From the NCBI GenBank assembly GCA_034766995.1, contig CM068314.1, positions 36,038,208-36,102,207 of the forward strand: DNA of 64,000 bases. The letters are read 5' to 3'. The translations under genes were made by a program, and so were the position numbers. Shown one piece after another: positions 51,086 through 64,000 of the stretch (the stretch's first letter is position 1; each line of letters starts with the position of its first letter). The notes beneath the pieces are model-generated. The model was not told the DNA's origin. It saw only the letters and a program-made list of their open reading frames with translations, and did not search any database. The stretch is from Acanthacorydalis orientalis (lineage: Eukaryota; Arthropoda; Insecta; Megaloptera; Corydalidae).

Positions 51086-52753
51086 GCTCTTCAATATTTA
51101 TCTCAGAACCGAGATGCCTAAACTAAAAAGGAGTTTTAGTTTAAATACATATTGTACTGAAAATATGTAGTATATACTAGAGTATGTTCAAAATTAAAAA
51201 TAAATCAAATTCAACTTAAAATATTTTCATTACCTCTAATAAATAACATTCCTTTCTTATTACTCAATTCAGAAAGTCTGAATAGTGTTTTGATTTTTTT
51301 ACATTTTTTTTTAAATGAATAATTATGGAAATATATTTTACTATTAATTCTGAAGCAAAATAAATAACACTTCTTGGACAAAACATATAAAATTTACTAA
51401 GTATGGAACAATAATAATCCATAACTAATCATTTCTTTATTCCTTTCATATCGATGCTATTAAAATGATTTACTTTTGAAACGTACAAAATTTTATTTTG
51501 TTAGTATCTAAATTCAAATTTTGTAATAAATAATACTGTGAAATTAATAACTATCTTATAATAACATTTTATATACATTCACTCCGATCAGTAGTATAGT
51601 CAATAAAGATATCCTGTCATATGTAAATTATAAATGGTTAATTAGCATAATAATTAATGCAACATAAATATTTTGATTTCATTAAATTCAGGTACAGTTT
51701 TGATATTATCATATTTGTCTACAATTATATTACTTTTAATATTAAACATTTGGTGGGTGCTAGTAATGATACGAAATGACTATTCAATACGAGATGTGTT
51801 TTATTATTATAATATATTTAAATAAGTAATATCATCCCAAGTCACATTAAGATATTTGATATAATATTTTCCACTTTGGAAAAAGAATTTACGATTATAA
51901 CTTAAAAAAATCGTATTACTATTCACAATTAGCACATATCATACGCGATATAATTATTAGGTTAATAGAAAACTTGTACTGAAATATATTTATGAGACAG
52001 ATAAATAATAATTAATAAATCGTTAATTCAAATCTAAATTTATGTTATGTAAAGTAGATCAGATAAAAAAAGCATTAACCTTTTTCTCAGAACGTAGAAT
52101 AACACTATAATCATAAGACATAATAATCTAAATAAATTAATTGACATACTAGTAAAGTTTGTGCAGAAAAATGTTTATGCACTTATTTTTTTTTCTTCTT
52201 TTCATCAGTTCATTTATAGGTATATTTAAATGCAAGAGTTATTTAACATAAAATACATATGTTGTTTCATTTGTCTTTTGAATGGCAAATACAACAGACC
52301 TTGATTGACTAACAATAAATAATGACGAACATTTAAAAATCAATTAAATTATTTTATCATGTTATACTTTTAAATTTGTATTTGTAAATTATTTAAATAT
52401 TATATATATATACACATAATATTATACATATAAATATTTAAATCCATTTAATAATTTCATTCAAATTTCTATATGTACACAAATATTTTTCCATTTTTAG
52501 AAATGTAAATAGAATTAAAATATTAACAAAATATACCTAATTATCATGAATTAACATAGAGATCTACATATTTCATTTGAAAGCGGAAATGTTATCTGAA
52601 ATAATAAAATTTGAGATCTGAAATATATATTCTACATTTTTTCGTAAAAATCTTCAGTGAATTCCATTTTGCCGAATACGCAATTATACAATTAATTAAA
52701 TGTAAATATTGATGTTTAACATCTTTTTATTACGTAGTAAGGAGAAATTCATA

Positions 52754-52798
<45 letters not shown>

Positions 52799-54832
52799 TA
52801 TAAAGTATCAATTCAAATATATGTAATACGAGTAAATATTAAAAATTATTACTTATTGTGTTTTAAAGGAAAAGGAAATGGTTACAATGCTGGTTTAAAT
52901 GATCAAAGCACTTTGAATTCTTTAAATTATTTTACTTATTTTGGTTTACATACCTACATATACTTTAACAAAAATTAATTATTTATACACAAATAACTTC
53001 TCTCCCCCCCTCTCTATATATAATGATTTAATTGAAGTACTTTATAATCAACAACTATTGATTATAAGCATTACAATTATGCATCGTTTTTCACAGTAAT
53101 TTACATTTATTAGTCAATTACTGTAATGATTATTAATAAATAATTGGTGAAGTGACATTATAATGTTAACAACATCGTTCACAACGTAGTAATATTATTT
53201 TAATTGTAGCGATTTTTGTATGCATTAAAATATTTTCCACAGAGATTATTTCTTAAAAACTGTATATTTATACTAAAAATAAAATGTCACATATCAAAAA
53301 TTACTTATGTACAATATAAATTTAATAAATAGTACTCATCAATTACGAATTGTATTTATATGTTATATGTATCAGCAGAAAAAATAATTAAACTTTATTT
53401 TTATATTTTATAAATGGTTATATTAAAATAAAATCATTTTATTTTCATATTCTATAAACGGTTGTAATAAAATAAAATAATTTAAAAATAACATTTTTAA
53501 ATATTTGGTTTTAATTTAAATTTGTTATATATAGAATTTGTCCTCTATAAATATCAAAAATGTATAAACAGAAAAAGTTTGTTTTATTATAATGCGTTAT
53601 TTAATAAATAAGTTTTAAAATGTATTGGCGTCGATACTTAAAATAAACCGCAGTGAAATGAAATATAATTAAATTGATTGATTGATTTCTCTGAACTTTA
53701 ATTCAAATTGACATTGAAATTTATTAGTACGCAGAAAAGAGTAGAAGATATTGACAATGAAAAAAAGTATAACAATGAATATAAATACAATGAATATAAA
53801 AGTCTCAAATGGAGAAACTGTGAAGTGATTAATGTTAAGGTCTACTGAAACTTGTAAAAACTTTCAGAGCTAAATAACGAAAATATGTACAAATGTTTTA
53901 CAACACGCATATTATATATATATATGTTTTGAAAGAGAAAGTTAACTAATATAAGAAGAATAGAGAAAAACACGATTCTATTTTCATTTCTATATTTAAC
54001 TAAATATTTATATAAATATTAAAATTTTAAAACGATGTAAATATTTCACTTATTGATTAAAACATAAAACCCTTCTATTTAAAAAGAATCATGAAAATTC
54101 ATTATATTTAACGGAGATACAGAATTCTTATCGACTTTTCAAAGTTTTTAGTTCTTCGTTTAACAGAATATTTTAATTAACAGCTAAAAGAAAATTCTTA
54201 GTATATAAAGCAAGACGATTGAAGACTCATTCAGAATTTGTTTATATATATATATATATACAATTTATATTTATATTAAAGGTTTGAATACAAATATAGT
54301 AGACATACAAATATTGCTGCTTGTTGTTAATACGATTTTCATACAAAGAAACGACATTCTCCGTTGGAAACAAAATCAGCTATTTGTACATAGAATAAAA
54401 TTTATCTTAATTAGAAATTAATTGTTTTGCTAGGATACAGTAATAAAATAATTTAATTATTAAAATTTTGAGAAATTGTGCTTAAAAATATTATTTATGG
54501 CCCGAAACCGATTAATTTCCACTAATCCATCTTTTGTTTCGTTTTCCCTAAAATAATACGAGTATTTCTCAAACAATGGTCGATTACAAGTGAAACGCTT
54601 TATTGTAATCATTTAGTCATTTTAAATAGTTAAATTAAAAATCATTGCACTGTCTGTACTTTGAGTACCGTCTAATATATTCTAATAATACTTGTGATCA
54701 AGAGTTTGCATGCTCATCACAGATACATTTTATGCTATCGTGTTTATTTTTTTTAGAGTTAAGATGTTGAAGTATGGTCAGACTCTTAATGTTATACCTT
54801 GAGGCGAAATCAATATTCAAGTTTAGAATTAT

Positions 54833-54900
<68 letters not shown>

Positions 54901-54941
54901 GTATATATATGTATATATATGTATATATATGTATATATATG

Positions 54942-54990
<49 letters not shown>

Positions 54991-55051
54991 ATTAAATAGA
55001 ATTCTTAATTTAAAAACTGCTGTAGAACTATTTTTGATCAATACTAACTTG
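51086..55051. other. Intergenic AT-rich stretch
   Basis: An AT run lies at 52760-52794, and the large compound repeat at 54836-54986 ends just before the mariner element. The rest is AT-rich single-copy-looking DNA with no supported gene. Confidence 0.5.
54836..54986. repeat. AT microsatellite with an embedded 10-bp minisatellite
   Basis: A 150-bp tract. Its middle (about 54889-54945) is an array of roughly six GTATATATAT units in exact register, flanked by pure AT. It lies 67 bp left of the mariner element at 55054. Confidence 0.9.
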
Positions 55052-55053
55052 TA

Positions 55054-56292
55054 CGAGAGCGGTTTGAAGAGTAACTTGGTTCGTGAACTAGTTGAGGGAG
55101 AGGGAGACAGCTGTATACGTTTTCTTATAGTTCAATCACTTTTAATAAGGTGCGTGAAGTTGTAAGTCATCCCGTCATTAATTACTCGTTTGACAGTTGT
55201 TTCAACACAAGCCTTTCGCACATAAGTGTAAAATGGTTAAAATCGGTATTCAAGGTGTGATTCCGTTCTTTTTTTTTGTAAGCGAAAACCGAAAAGGAAT
55301 TCATGAGAGATATTTTTTTACAATGGGCGAATGTTTTCCTACCTACGAAACCGTTCGACTTTGGGTGAATGAATTTAAACGTAGCAGAACAAGTATCGAA
55401 GATGCACCACGCTCAAGAACAGTTGTCAGGCCAGAAATCATCGATAAAGTTCACGACATGTTTTTGTCCGACCGGTGAATGAAAGCGAACGAGATAGCAG
55501 AGGTTATAGACATTTCAACTGAGCGAACGCATTTTATTTTGCATAATGAATTACGTATGAAAAAAAATCTGCGAGTTGGGTGCCGCATTTGCTCACTGCA
55601 GAGCAAAAACTAGTTCGTACGTAAACAACAGCCGACTTCTTAGAACTGTTTAAGAAGAATTAAATGGATTTTTGCGGTGTTTTGTGACTATTGATGAACA
55701 GTTCTAAGTTCGATTGACCATTACACTCCAGAATCGAAAACGGTTCATTTGGCTGGAAAGGTAATGGCATCAGTTTTCTGGAATGCGAAAGGAATTCTCT
55801 TGACTGACTATCTTCAGTAGAGAAAAACAGTGACTGGTCAAATCCTAAGCAGCACTTTTTGAGAAGTTAAAGGCAGCGATCGCGGAAACACGTCCCGGAT
55901 TGCCCAAGAAAAAAGTATTGTTTCACGATGACAATGCACTGGTTCATTCAAGAATTGTTTCTCAGCAAAAATTGGCCGAATTGATATTTGAAGTCCTTCC
56001 GCATCCACCGCATTCATCTAATTTAGCTCTCTCGGACTTTCATCTCTTCTTGAAACTCGAAATTTTTCTGATTGGAAAGCGATTTAGGTTGAATGAAGGG
56101 GCGATAGAGGCAGCAAACAGTTATTTTGAGAATCACAATGAAACCACCTTTCGGGAGGGGATCGCGAAGCTAGAGAAACTTTGGGGAAAGTGCATTGAGC
56201 TTCGAGGGGATTATGTCGAAAAATAAAGTACACTTTTAAACTGAAACTGTTGTCTCTAATGTCGAACCAAGTTACTCTTCAAACCGCTCCCG
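55054..56292 (+). mobile_element. Near-complete mariner element with 26-bp TIRs
   Basis: The left end CGAGAGCGGTTTGAAGAG... (55054-55079) and the inverted right end (56267-56292) match at 25 of 26 positions. Both are flanked by TA (55052-55053 and 56293-56294), the standard mariner target duplication. The 1239-bp length is close to a complete element. The high similarity of the ends suggests that this is the most recent insertion in the window. The transposase inside is broken. Confidence 0.92.
55233..56226 (+). pseudogene. Mariner transposase (DD34D) pseudogene
   Basis: The first segment (from ATG 55233) holds VRLWVNEFKRSRTS and PEIIDKVHDMFLSDR of the DNA-binding domain and then meets an in-frame TGA near 55478. 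The reading continues with EIAEVIDIS and ILHNELRMKK. Around 55685-55740 VTIDE (first catalytic D) is followed by a frameshift and a loss of about 25 residues before AGKVMASVFW. The last segment (to 56226) is open for about 108 residues, with LFHDDNALVH (second D) and LALSDFHLF (third D), 34 residues apart, and ends KCIELRGDYVEK. All three catalytic acids survive, but stops and frameshifts prevent a complete protein. The C-terminal wording is closest to the mellifera/mauritiana group as I recall it. Confidence 0.9.
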
Positions 56293-56294
56293 TA

Positions 56295-57521
56295 GTTTAA
56301 AAAATATATATCAGAGTTTAAAATCTGTGTGTTTTCATGTTCTACGTAGTTTGAAATCTATTCGATCTGAAAGTTATTATCTAACAATATTTCATCGAAA
56401 TTGAAGTTGATTTATATTTAATTTATTAATTTTGTGCGTAACATTATCATTACGTATTTAGTAATTGATATAATATATTAAATTAATATTCAACTAATTC
56501 TCTTGTTTTATGCGTTTGATAGAAATTGAGTTAACATTTGAAACGATACGAAATTAATTATTTATGATTGATAAACATGATTTAAAATGTTCTAAATTAT
56601 GTAGTCAGTTCAAATGAAATGTTGGTAAGATCAATATTATACTTAATTGTAAATTTTATGTGAATTTATGGACAATAGCTATTTTTCTATTATATAGAAA
56701 TGGAACATTTGAAACTATCATTTTATAATAATCGTTTTTATTTAAATATAAAATCTAAAAAAAAATTCAACCACATGTTGACACAAAAACACGACGACAG
56801 TTATTCAAAACGGTTTATATATTTACCTGTTTAATTATGCGATCAAGTGTAATTGTAGTGCTTTTAAAACAATTTTCATATAAGTATGTTTTAACTTTAC
56901 TTCTTCAGATACGAATTAAAAACATGTTATATTCATAACATTACTCGAGAAATGTATTTGCTTTAGGCAGTGCTCATTTAATATGAAAGTTTTAAACAAT
57001 GTACAATAACAGAATTGTACAATATACAGAAAATTAACAAAATAAAACAGATCCTCATACATATATACATATACACATTAAATAACATGTGTTACTCTAA
57101 TAATCTTAATTTTAATGTAGACATTGTATTTTTATTTTTAACTTTAATTACATTACGAATGATAATTTTATTTGAAATATATATGTATTTTAAACGAAAA
57201 GTAGCTTACATTAATTTCTAACAAGACATACGTATAATTTTAAAATACAGGGATAATGGAAGTATGAAATTAATTATTTTCATTTTATTGTCACATCATT
57301 ATAATCAAAGTGAATTTTACAGACTATAATTGAAATATAATTTGTTGTAACTTTGAATACGTTTATTGTATAATGCATGACCTTTGCAATAAATTTTTAT
57401 TAACAATATTATCTCTCTTATAAAAATGTCGAGAATAGAAAGCAATATTATGTATTAAAATACAAAAATATAAAATAAAATGTGTAATCAGGAATACGAT
57501 AAGTATGTATGTAAAGTAGTA

Positions 57522-57554
<33 letters not shown>

Positions 57555-58869
57555 GAATGTATGTGTGTATGTATTTAAAAAAAGTTTCGCGAGAAATTTA
57601 TTTATCTACATTCTCTTTTAAAAATTATACTACACAAAATGAAATTATTCGCACATTTTTATTTCACTAACAAGTAAATTACAATTTCAGTTCTTCCGTC
57701 AAAATTTTCCGTATAGAAAAGAGAACAAAGCTAATGGCAGATTTATGCGCAAGGAAATTGCGAACCAAAAGTAATAAAGCACGTGAATAAACAGGCACAA
57801 ACAAAAGATATAGTAGCGTACACATATATACATATCACATGATATGCAACTATAAAGGATACACAATGTTATATTGAAAAAGCATTAATCATTTTATATT
57901 GAATTACGGGAGTCAACACATATTATTATGTTTATAAATCGACGCGATGAAAGCAAAGTATTTGCTTTCATTATAAACATAATTCGTGTTTTTTGTTTTA
58001 TTCTACTCGTGCGTTGCTAGAAAATAATTTCAAATATTTGTTAAAATGCAACAATGAAATCTGGTCGATAATAAAACACAAATGAATATTAAAGCATTAT
58101 TTGGAACGGAGTATTACAATTTCAGATTATGTTACTGAACAGTGGTTCGCTTGAATGAATCTCATAATCTAATTGATGTTACACGGGATTATTTCGTGTA
58201 AATTTATCATTTAAGCGACTTATCTGATAAAATCCTTTAATAAATACGTTTTGTACGAATCACTGGTAACAGAATTTCAATAGAAGTATTGATCCTCAAA
58301 GATAAGTTTCAGTCGTAATTTATAACATTTTAAAGCGATCCCACGGATGAAGGAAATATCTCTGGTCTATAATAAAATACATATTTTAAAAGCAAATGAT
58401 TCTATGGATATACATAAAATATTATTCTGACTGGCATTAAATATTTCCATAAAGAAATTATAAAATATATTGATGATTTATTAAATTGAAAAATAATCTT
58501 AACTTTTTCATAAAAACGAGATCATTTATATTTTAAATGCAAGAAAGATGATTCTACACTAATATTGTAATGTCATTCTAAGTAGTAAGTGCTTTACAGG
58601 CAAAATCGAAAGTTGTTTACGAGATTTTGCATTACTCATGGCCTTGTCAGTTCATGACAAGAAAGGTTTAGTTCATACAATGGATGAGTTTTGGTTATGA
58701 AGGGCCGCACTCTCCTCTGAAATTTATGCATTTTGAACATTTCCAACGTAATTTTAATTTAAATTTTCACAACAGTTCATTTATTTCGAATTTCTTATTT
58801 GTTAGTTGCTGTTCGTAACTTAGTATATTATTTATTAAAAAATATATAATTCAGATTTAATATCTTTTT

Positions 58870-58928
<59 letters not shown>

Positions 58929-59598
58929 GTATATATCATATTTAAAAATACAGTTTTGTTATAAATTAATTTTTATAATTTCTAATTTCGATCTATTGAT
59001 TTGAGGTTAAATAAATGTTATTATTTAATATGAATTCAATGTAAAAACTAATAAATTTAAAATATTAATTTGATAAAAATTAAATTAGAAATAAAAAAAA
59101 TATCTAAAACACCCTAAGGCATCACCCAGATGCAAGTTATATTAATGTAGAATTTCAGTGTAATCAGTCAAAGAATCCTTGAATAAGTTTCTTAAAGCGA
59201 CAATGTAAGAAGAAAGTGATTACAATCAGCAGTACAATTAAAATAGCAAAGAATAGAAATGTTAAGTAAAGTTTTTCAATATTTCAGGAAAGAAATGGTG
59301 GTGTTTACTGATTATAATGTTAATACGAAAAGAAAAATGTAAATAAAACAGAGAAGAATCAGTTAGGTTTTCTGTACTTATATAGGATGTCGTTAAGTAA
59401 ATATATGTTGATATTTTCAGCAGAAAAAGTTTTATAGAGTTACATATGTGTTTTAACAGAATATATTAACAAGATGAAAATAAAAGTTTCTTATATATTT
59501 TGTTTCAAATTTTATTCGCAACGTATTTATAAAACCGTTTTATGAAGATTTTTTATGGTTTTAATTACTTTATTCTAAAAATAAATCTTAATACGTAT

Positions 59599-59640
<42 letters not shown>

Positions 59641-60530
59641 ACCGTAACATAAACCGTATATCATAATAACCGTATTTAATGTTGCTATTACTTATATAAA
59701 AAGTTTTTATAAAAATAAAGATCATTATAAACACGATATGATAATTAAGTTTTATTTTTTTTTGAAAAACTTTAAGTGCAGTTCATTTTTGAATGAAGAC
59801 TAATAAAATCTTCATTTCATTTTACTTAAATAAAATATTCTATCGTTTATGAGATAAAGACAGAACTAAAAACTTAGTTTGTGGGTACAATTCTAACTAA
59901 AGGCCAGTAACGTATTGATTTTACGAAAAAAAATAACGGTTGAGTAGTAAGAACAAGTAGTTTTATTAAATATTTAGAGTGCTTTTTTGAGTTTTAATTA
60001 CGTAAGTTTTTTCGATTACAGTAATCTTTATTAACTTTCTTTGTTATTACTTTCATAGCGTTTACTATCTTGAAACTTATTACTACAAAATATAATGAAA
60101 TTATATAAAATTGTATTAAAATTAAATTGGTAAATAAATATTATTGAATTAATTTGAAAAAACACACATTTGGTTGCAAAAGTTAATAAAACGTTATGAA
60201 AAAAATATACCATCTACAGATACAAAATATTATAATTATTTATAAAAGTCATTGAAAAGCTTACAATCAATAATATTTTCTTATTCTATTACTTAACCAA
60301 TAAAATAATAATTTATAAATACATGAAATATTAATTACCGGGTGAAAAATAATTCTCATTATAATCAAGAATATGAATTTATTTCTTATAAATAAATATA
60401 AAATTGTCAAATTTACTATTTTCGTACCTAAAAAAAATGAATTTGAATAGTGATATTTAAGTATTTTTTAAGATTTAAATAATTGTGATATTTAGTACGC
60501 ATGTTATAAAATGACACAGGAAACTGTTTT

Positions 60531-60590
<60 letters not shown>

Positions 60591-60747
60591 GTGTATGCTT
60601 CTGTATGTTTATTAGTTTCTGTGATATGTAATGAACAATCCATAGTTAGGAGTAACAAACAAAGCAAAGCTAGGTATATTTGTTAATGAAATACAATAAT
60701 ACAATCTGAGAATCAAAATTTTCGCTACATATATAATATACATATAT

Positions 60748-60809
<62 letters not shown>

Positions 60810-61849
60810 TAAAGTAAAAGAATATATTGAATTTCATTTCAATAAATAATAAGTGTAGTAATAATTCTAAAAAATCTGTATTATTATTGATATTATGTTT
60901 TCAAATAAACGTATTACCTATGAAATTTTCTTTTATGCTAAATCATTTTCCGGTAATGTATAAAAGTTTACATTCAAAATTTATTATATATATATATATA
61001 TGAGCGGATCAATTAAAAACTTACAAAAACGATATATCATTATTTTAGTACATATTGATTGAATAATAGCATAATGTAAAATAATTTTCTTATAAATTAA
61101 AATAAAGATAAATAAAAATTAGGATGTTAATAAATTATAGCTCTCAATTTTCCTTTATCAAAAATATTTTAGTTTAAAACAAAATTTTAAGGAAGAGAAT
61201 ATTTTTAAATAATATATTCGTACATCATTTTTAAGTGCATTGTTAGTATAAAAATACGCTTTATTAATATTCAACCGTAAGTAAACACCTGGTGTCATAT
61301 ATTCGGCGTATCAAGACAAATACTTGCTGTAATGCCATATCATTTTTTTAAATATATATCGTTTACATATTTTTTTCGTGTAATATAATTTACAAGTACA
61401 TTTAACTGCTTATTACTTCTTATTTTTCAAAATATAATCTTTTTATATACATTAATATACAGTTCTATTATTTTTTTTTGTATATAAATGTTGTTTTATA
61501 ATATAATACAGCATAAATAAAGTCTTGTAAATGTTTAAATTTCGATAATTTAAAATTACATCACAATTATTAAAAGATATTAGAAAAGTAGTTATATTTT
61601 TAAAGTATGTAACCATATTATTGTATTTTTTTCCATTTTTTAATGAAATATATTTCTTTTTGTCTTTTAATGACTATTATCTTTTAATAATCACAATTAC
61701 TAAAAGATGCCCAAAAAATTAGTAATATTTTTTAAAAGGGTATTCTTATTTTATATTCTTTTATATATATATTTTTTTATTTTTTCACAAAATATTTATT
61801 TTAATATACGTCACAAGTAATCAATATATTCATACACATACACACACAC

Positions 61850-61901
<52 letters not shown>

Positions 61902-61904
61902 GTA
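56295..61904. other. Intergenic AT-rich stretch
   Basis: AT runs lie at 57537-57554, 58874-58922, 59602-59636, 60536-60587, 60750-60804 and 61854-61898. The hairpin at 57925-57983 is the only other structure I can support. Two loosely similar stretches near 58060-58105 and 58355-58400 (CTGGTCxATAATAAAA) may be an old local duplication. Confidence 0.5.
57925..57983. repeat. Hairpin with 23-bp stem and 10-nt bulge
   Basis: ATTATGTTTATA (57925-57936) pairs with TATAAACATAAT (57972-57983), and ATGAAAGCAAA (57947-57957) pairs with TTTGCTTTCAT (57961-57971) around a GTA loop. All 23 pairs are perfect. The only irregularity is a one-sided 10-nt insert AATCGACGCG at 57937-57946. It could be a small RNA precursor or a fold-back replication product. 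Confidence 0.7.
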
Positions 61905-62410
61905 TATAAATTAAATCGGTGCCTTTCTTGTAAAAAAATGTATCTTTATGAAAAAATGAATTACATTTCAATATTCAAAATATCCCCCATTCTTTTGTAT
62001 AACTTTGCTCCATCTGTCGAGTAACTGACGAATCACTTGTCGAAAAAAATATGGCGGATTTGAATCAATGAAATCGTAATGCATTTTCGGACTTCTTGCA
62101 CTGTTTTAGGATTTCATGCACGTTTTATGCATAACAAGAACTTTCCCAAAGTTGAACGAATCATTCCCACGGCTTAGGCAGTATTTTTTTTTAATTAAAA
62201 TGCGAAAAGTATGCAGTGCCTAATATACTACTTTTCGGACGTCATTGTGTTCACTACTGTTTTGTGAGGGTATGTCAACTGCTTGGTCAATATTATATAT
62301 TGTTTTTAAATGTTAAGTTTGGCATTTCAAAATCCAAAAACGGCGAGAAAATATTTTAATTTAAAACAGACTCATGATTGATTCTATGCAGAGACATCAA
62401 ATTATTTTTA
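61905..62410 (-). mobile_element. Short mariner-derived element (MITE-like copy C)
   Basis: The left terminal repeat TATAAATTAAATCGGTGCC starts at 61905, and a degraded partner (about 62391-62410) closes the element. Minus-strand translation shows YIRHCILFAF and MIRSTLGK of the N-terminal domain, followed by VQEVRKCI and LLDRWSKVIQKNGGYFEY of the C-terminus. It has the same internal deletion as the copy at 30361-30801. It is about 65 bp longer, part of which is a stretch near 62264-62320 absent from the other copy. Stops and frameshifts show age. Confidence 0.75.
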
Positions 62411-62413
62411 CGC

Positions 62414-62470
<57 letters not shown>

Positions 62471-62965
62471 TCTGTTTTGATCAAGACTATGAAAAGAAAA
62501 TAATTTTATTATGATAGGATACATGAAGAGAGAAAAGACGAGATCGTAAATGAAATGAGAATAAAACGATTACACAATAAAATCAAGCGTCAATTTATGT
62601 TATTCTCATTGTTTATTACAATAGCAGAATTAAGAAATTAAAAAGTAAGTGAGCAGAATTGTTTATAAGAATTATAATCTTTATTATTATAAATTACATG
62701 AAATATGGGTTAGGAAATGATGAAAGATAAAAATAAGTATGGTAAATAGTAGTATTGTTATTGTTCTTAACCAGAGCAACTGTTATTTAAATTTCTTCAT
62801 TTACTTAAAAATTAAATAATATTTAAATTTTGTATAATTTATTAAAAATAGTGAATATGAAAAATTTTTTTTCTTTTCAAAATTTTTACAATATAAACTC
62901 GTTGACTTTAGGATATCTTAATTTTAAGTAACTAATAAACAATTCGTCAAAAAAATCTAAGGAAA

Positions 62966-63004
<39 letters not shown>

Positions 63005-63018
63005 TTAATTAAAACTCA

Positions 63019-63066
63019 GGTGCTAATCACTTTAGTAGTCAACGCGCCCTTAAACTCTTTATAACC
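63019..63066 (-). repeat. Dispersed ~45-bp motif, copy 3
   Basis: The minus strand reads GGTTATAAAGAGTTTAAGGG then CGCGTTGACTACTAAAGTGA and TTAGCACC. It matches the copies at 4085 and 43030 and lies beside an AT run ending at 63001. Confidence 0.6.
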
Positions 63067-63208
63067 TTCATCCCTTATATTATCATACATCTGCTGTTAA
63101 TGGCGATATGTGCAGTCAATAATTTTTAATATTTAATATTCTTTAAAAAAATATTTTAGTGGATAAGTTTTATAATTCAAAATATTCATTAAAACACTTT
63201 ATATTAAA

Positions 63209-63274
<66 letters not shown>

Positions 63275-63299
63275 CGAATAGAACGAATATATGCAATAC

Positions 63300-63383
63300 G
63301 AGTGAAGCGAGTCGTAAGTGCGAGCGTGGGCGGAGCTCCCTACGTGTCGGCGAGCGTTGCGAGTAGGGAGCAGAGCCCCCTGG
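63300..63383 (+). repeat. GC-rich module resembling a Helitron 3' end (copy 2)
   Basis: This block contains GCGAGCGTGGGCGGAGC, the perfect inverted pair GCTCCCTAC (63335-63343) and GTAGGGAGC (63363-63371), and ends AGCCCCCTGG before T. CTGG fits the CTRR end rule of Helitrons. Like copy 1 it is framed by AT microsatellites (63211-63271 and 63409-63430). Confidence 0.4.
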
Positions 63384-64000
63384 TAATATAAATAAATAAT
63401 TCGATATTATATATATATATATATATATATAACAGGTCAACTAGGTTTTTTGAAAATTTTCCTAGCGAGAAAGTCAAGATATGACACAGTTAAACAGCAA
63501 GATTGCTAAAAATTCAAGTTAAAGTCTAGATAATATGGATTTAATCCCAAGGCTCGACAACTCGCTACAAGTATACAGAGAATTATACCAATATCAGACA
63601 AAAACTGAAAATTGTCAAAAATAAACTGTATATATATATATATATACATATATATGTAAATCTTTTTATTAATCATTATTTAAGTTCAATGCGTTGATTT
63701 TAAAGTCACAAGAACATATATCTTCAATAATTATATATTTTTTAAACTTATATTTCTGTAGAAAGCAATTTACAATATTTACTGAGATTAATAACTCAAA
63801 TTCATAAATGTATATTATTACATTTAGAAATTTGAGTTATTGTTATCCCGTTTGTATTGATAGTGACATATTTTATCAAGACTGTAAAAATGTACCGACG
63901 CATAATGACAGTTATTAAATAAAGTAGTGCAAGAAAATTGAGAAATTATTAGAAGAAAATTCGATATAGAAAATAGAATATGCTGTGAAATTTTACATTT

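Larger units (their letters stand above)
62411..64000. other. Intergenic AT-rich stretch
   Basis: AT runs lie at 62418-62468, 62969-63001, 63211-63271 (after AC) and 63409-63430. One dispersed motif copy (63019-63066) and the GC-rich module (63300-63383) lie here. No gene is seen. Confidence 0.5.

Overview
This is nuclear DNA from an insect, most likely a hymenopteran. The evidence is three intron-containing, insect-like genes (Syx1A, Ran, mitochondrial EF-Tu), several decayed Tc1/mariner elements, very high A+T content, and more than 60 dinucleotide AT microsatellites. The hymenopteran assignment rests on how I remember the Syx1A and Ran proteins and is only moderately secure.

Layout. Positions 1-23143 hold no recognisable exon and are probably intron 2 of Syx1A (minus strand), whose first two coding exons lie at 23144-23233 and 24040-24072. 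Within this stretch are a decayed mariner copy (5091-5834), an end-to-end mariner relic of another type (13619-14884), a perfect RFX X-box-like site (8127-8140), a few GC-richer islands and many AT microsatellites. Positions 24073-24440 form a short divergent promoter between Syx1A and Ran, with a perfect CRE palindrome, an NRF-1-like site and a DRE-like site. Ran (plus strand, coding 24893-25605, two coding exons) and TUFM (minus strand, coding 26125-27794, four exons) are convergent, and their poly(A) signals are about 40 bp apart. From 27795 to 64000 I find no confident host gene. That stretch holds mariner-derived short elements (30361-30801 and 61905-62410), a transposase relic (about 37095-37560), an end-to-end mariner relic (55054-56292), a roughly 300-bp fold-back element (34744-35042), a palindrome made only of terminal repeats (41122-41184), several strong hairpins, two GC-rich modules resembling Helitron 3' ends (29387-29446 and 63300-63383), and one possible first exon (about 50740-51079).

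Function. The three genes act in separate processes: neuronal exocytosis (syntaxin 1A), nucleocytoplasmic transport and spindle assembly (Ran), and mitochondrial translation (TUFM). Their close spacing looks like compact promoter and 3'-end sharing, not a pathway. All transposases seen are broken. I do not see a convincing new biological system. The best leads are the shared-deletion mariner MITE family, the fold-back and hairpin structures, the Helitron-like GC modules next to AT tracts, and a dispersed motif of about 45 bp present three times.
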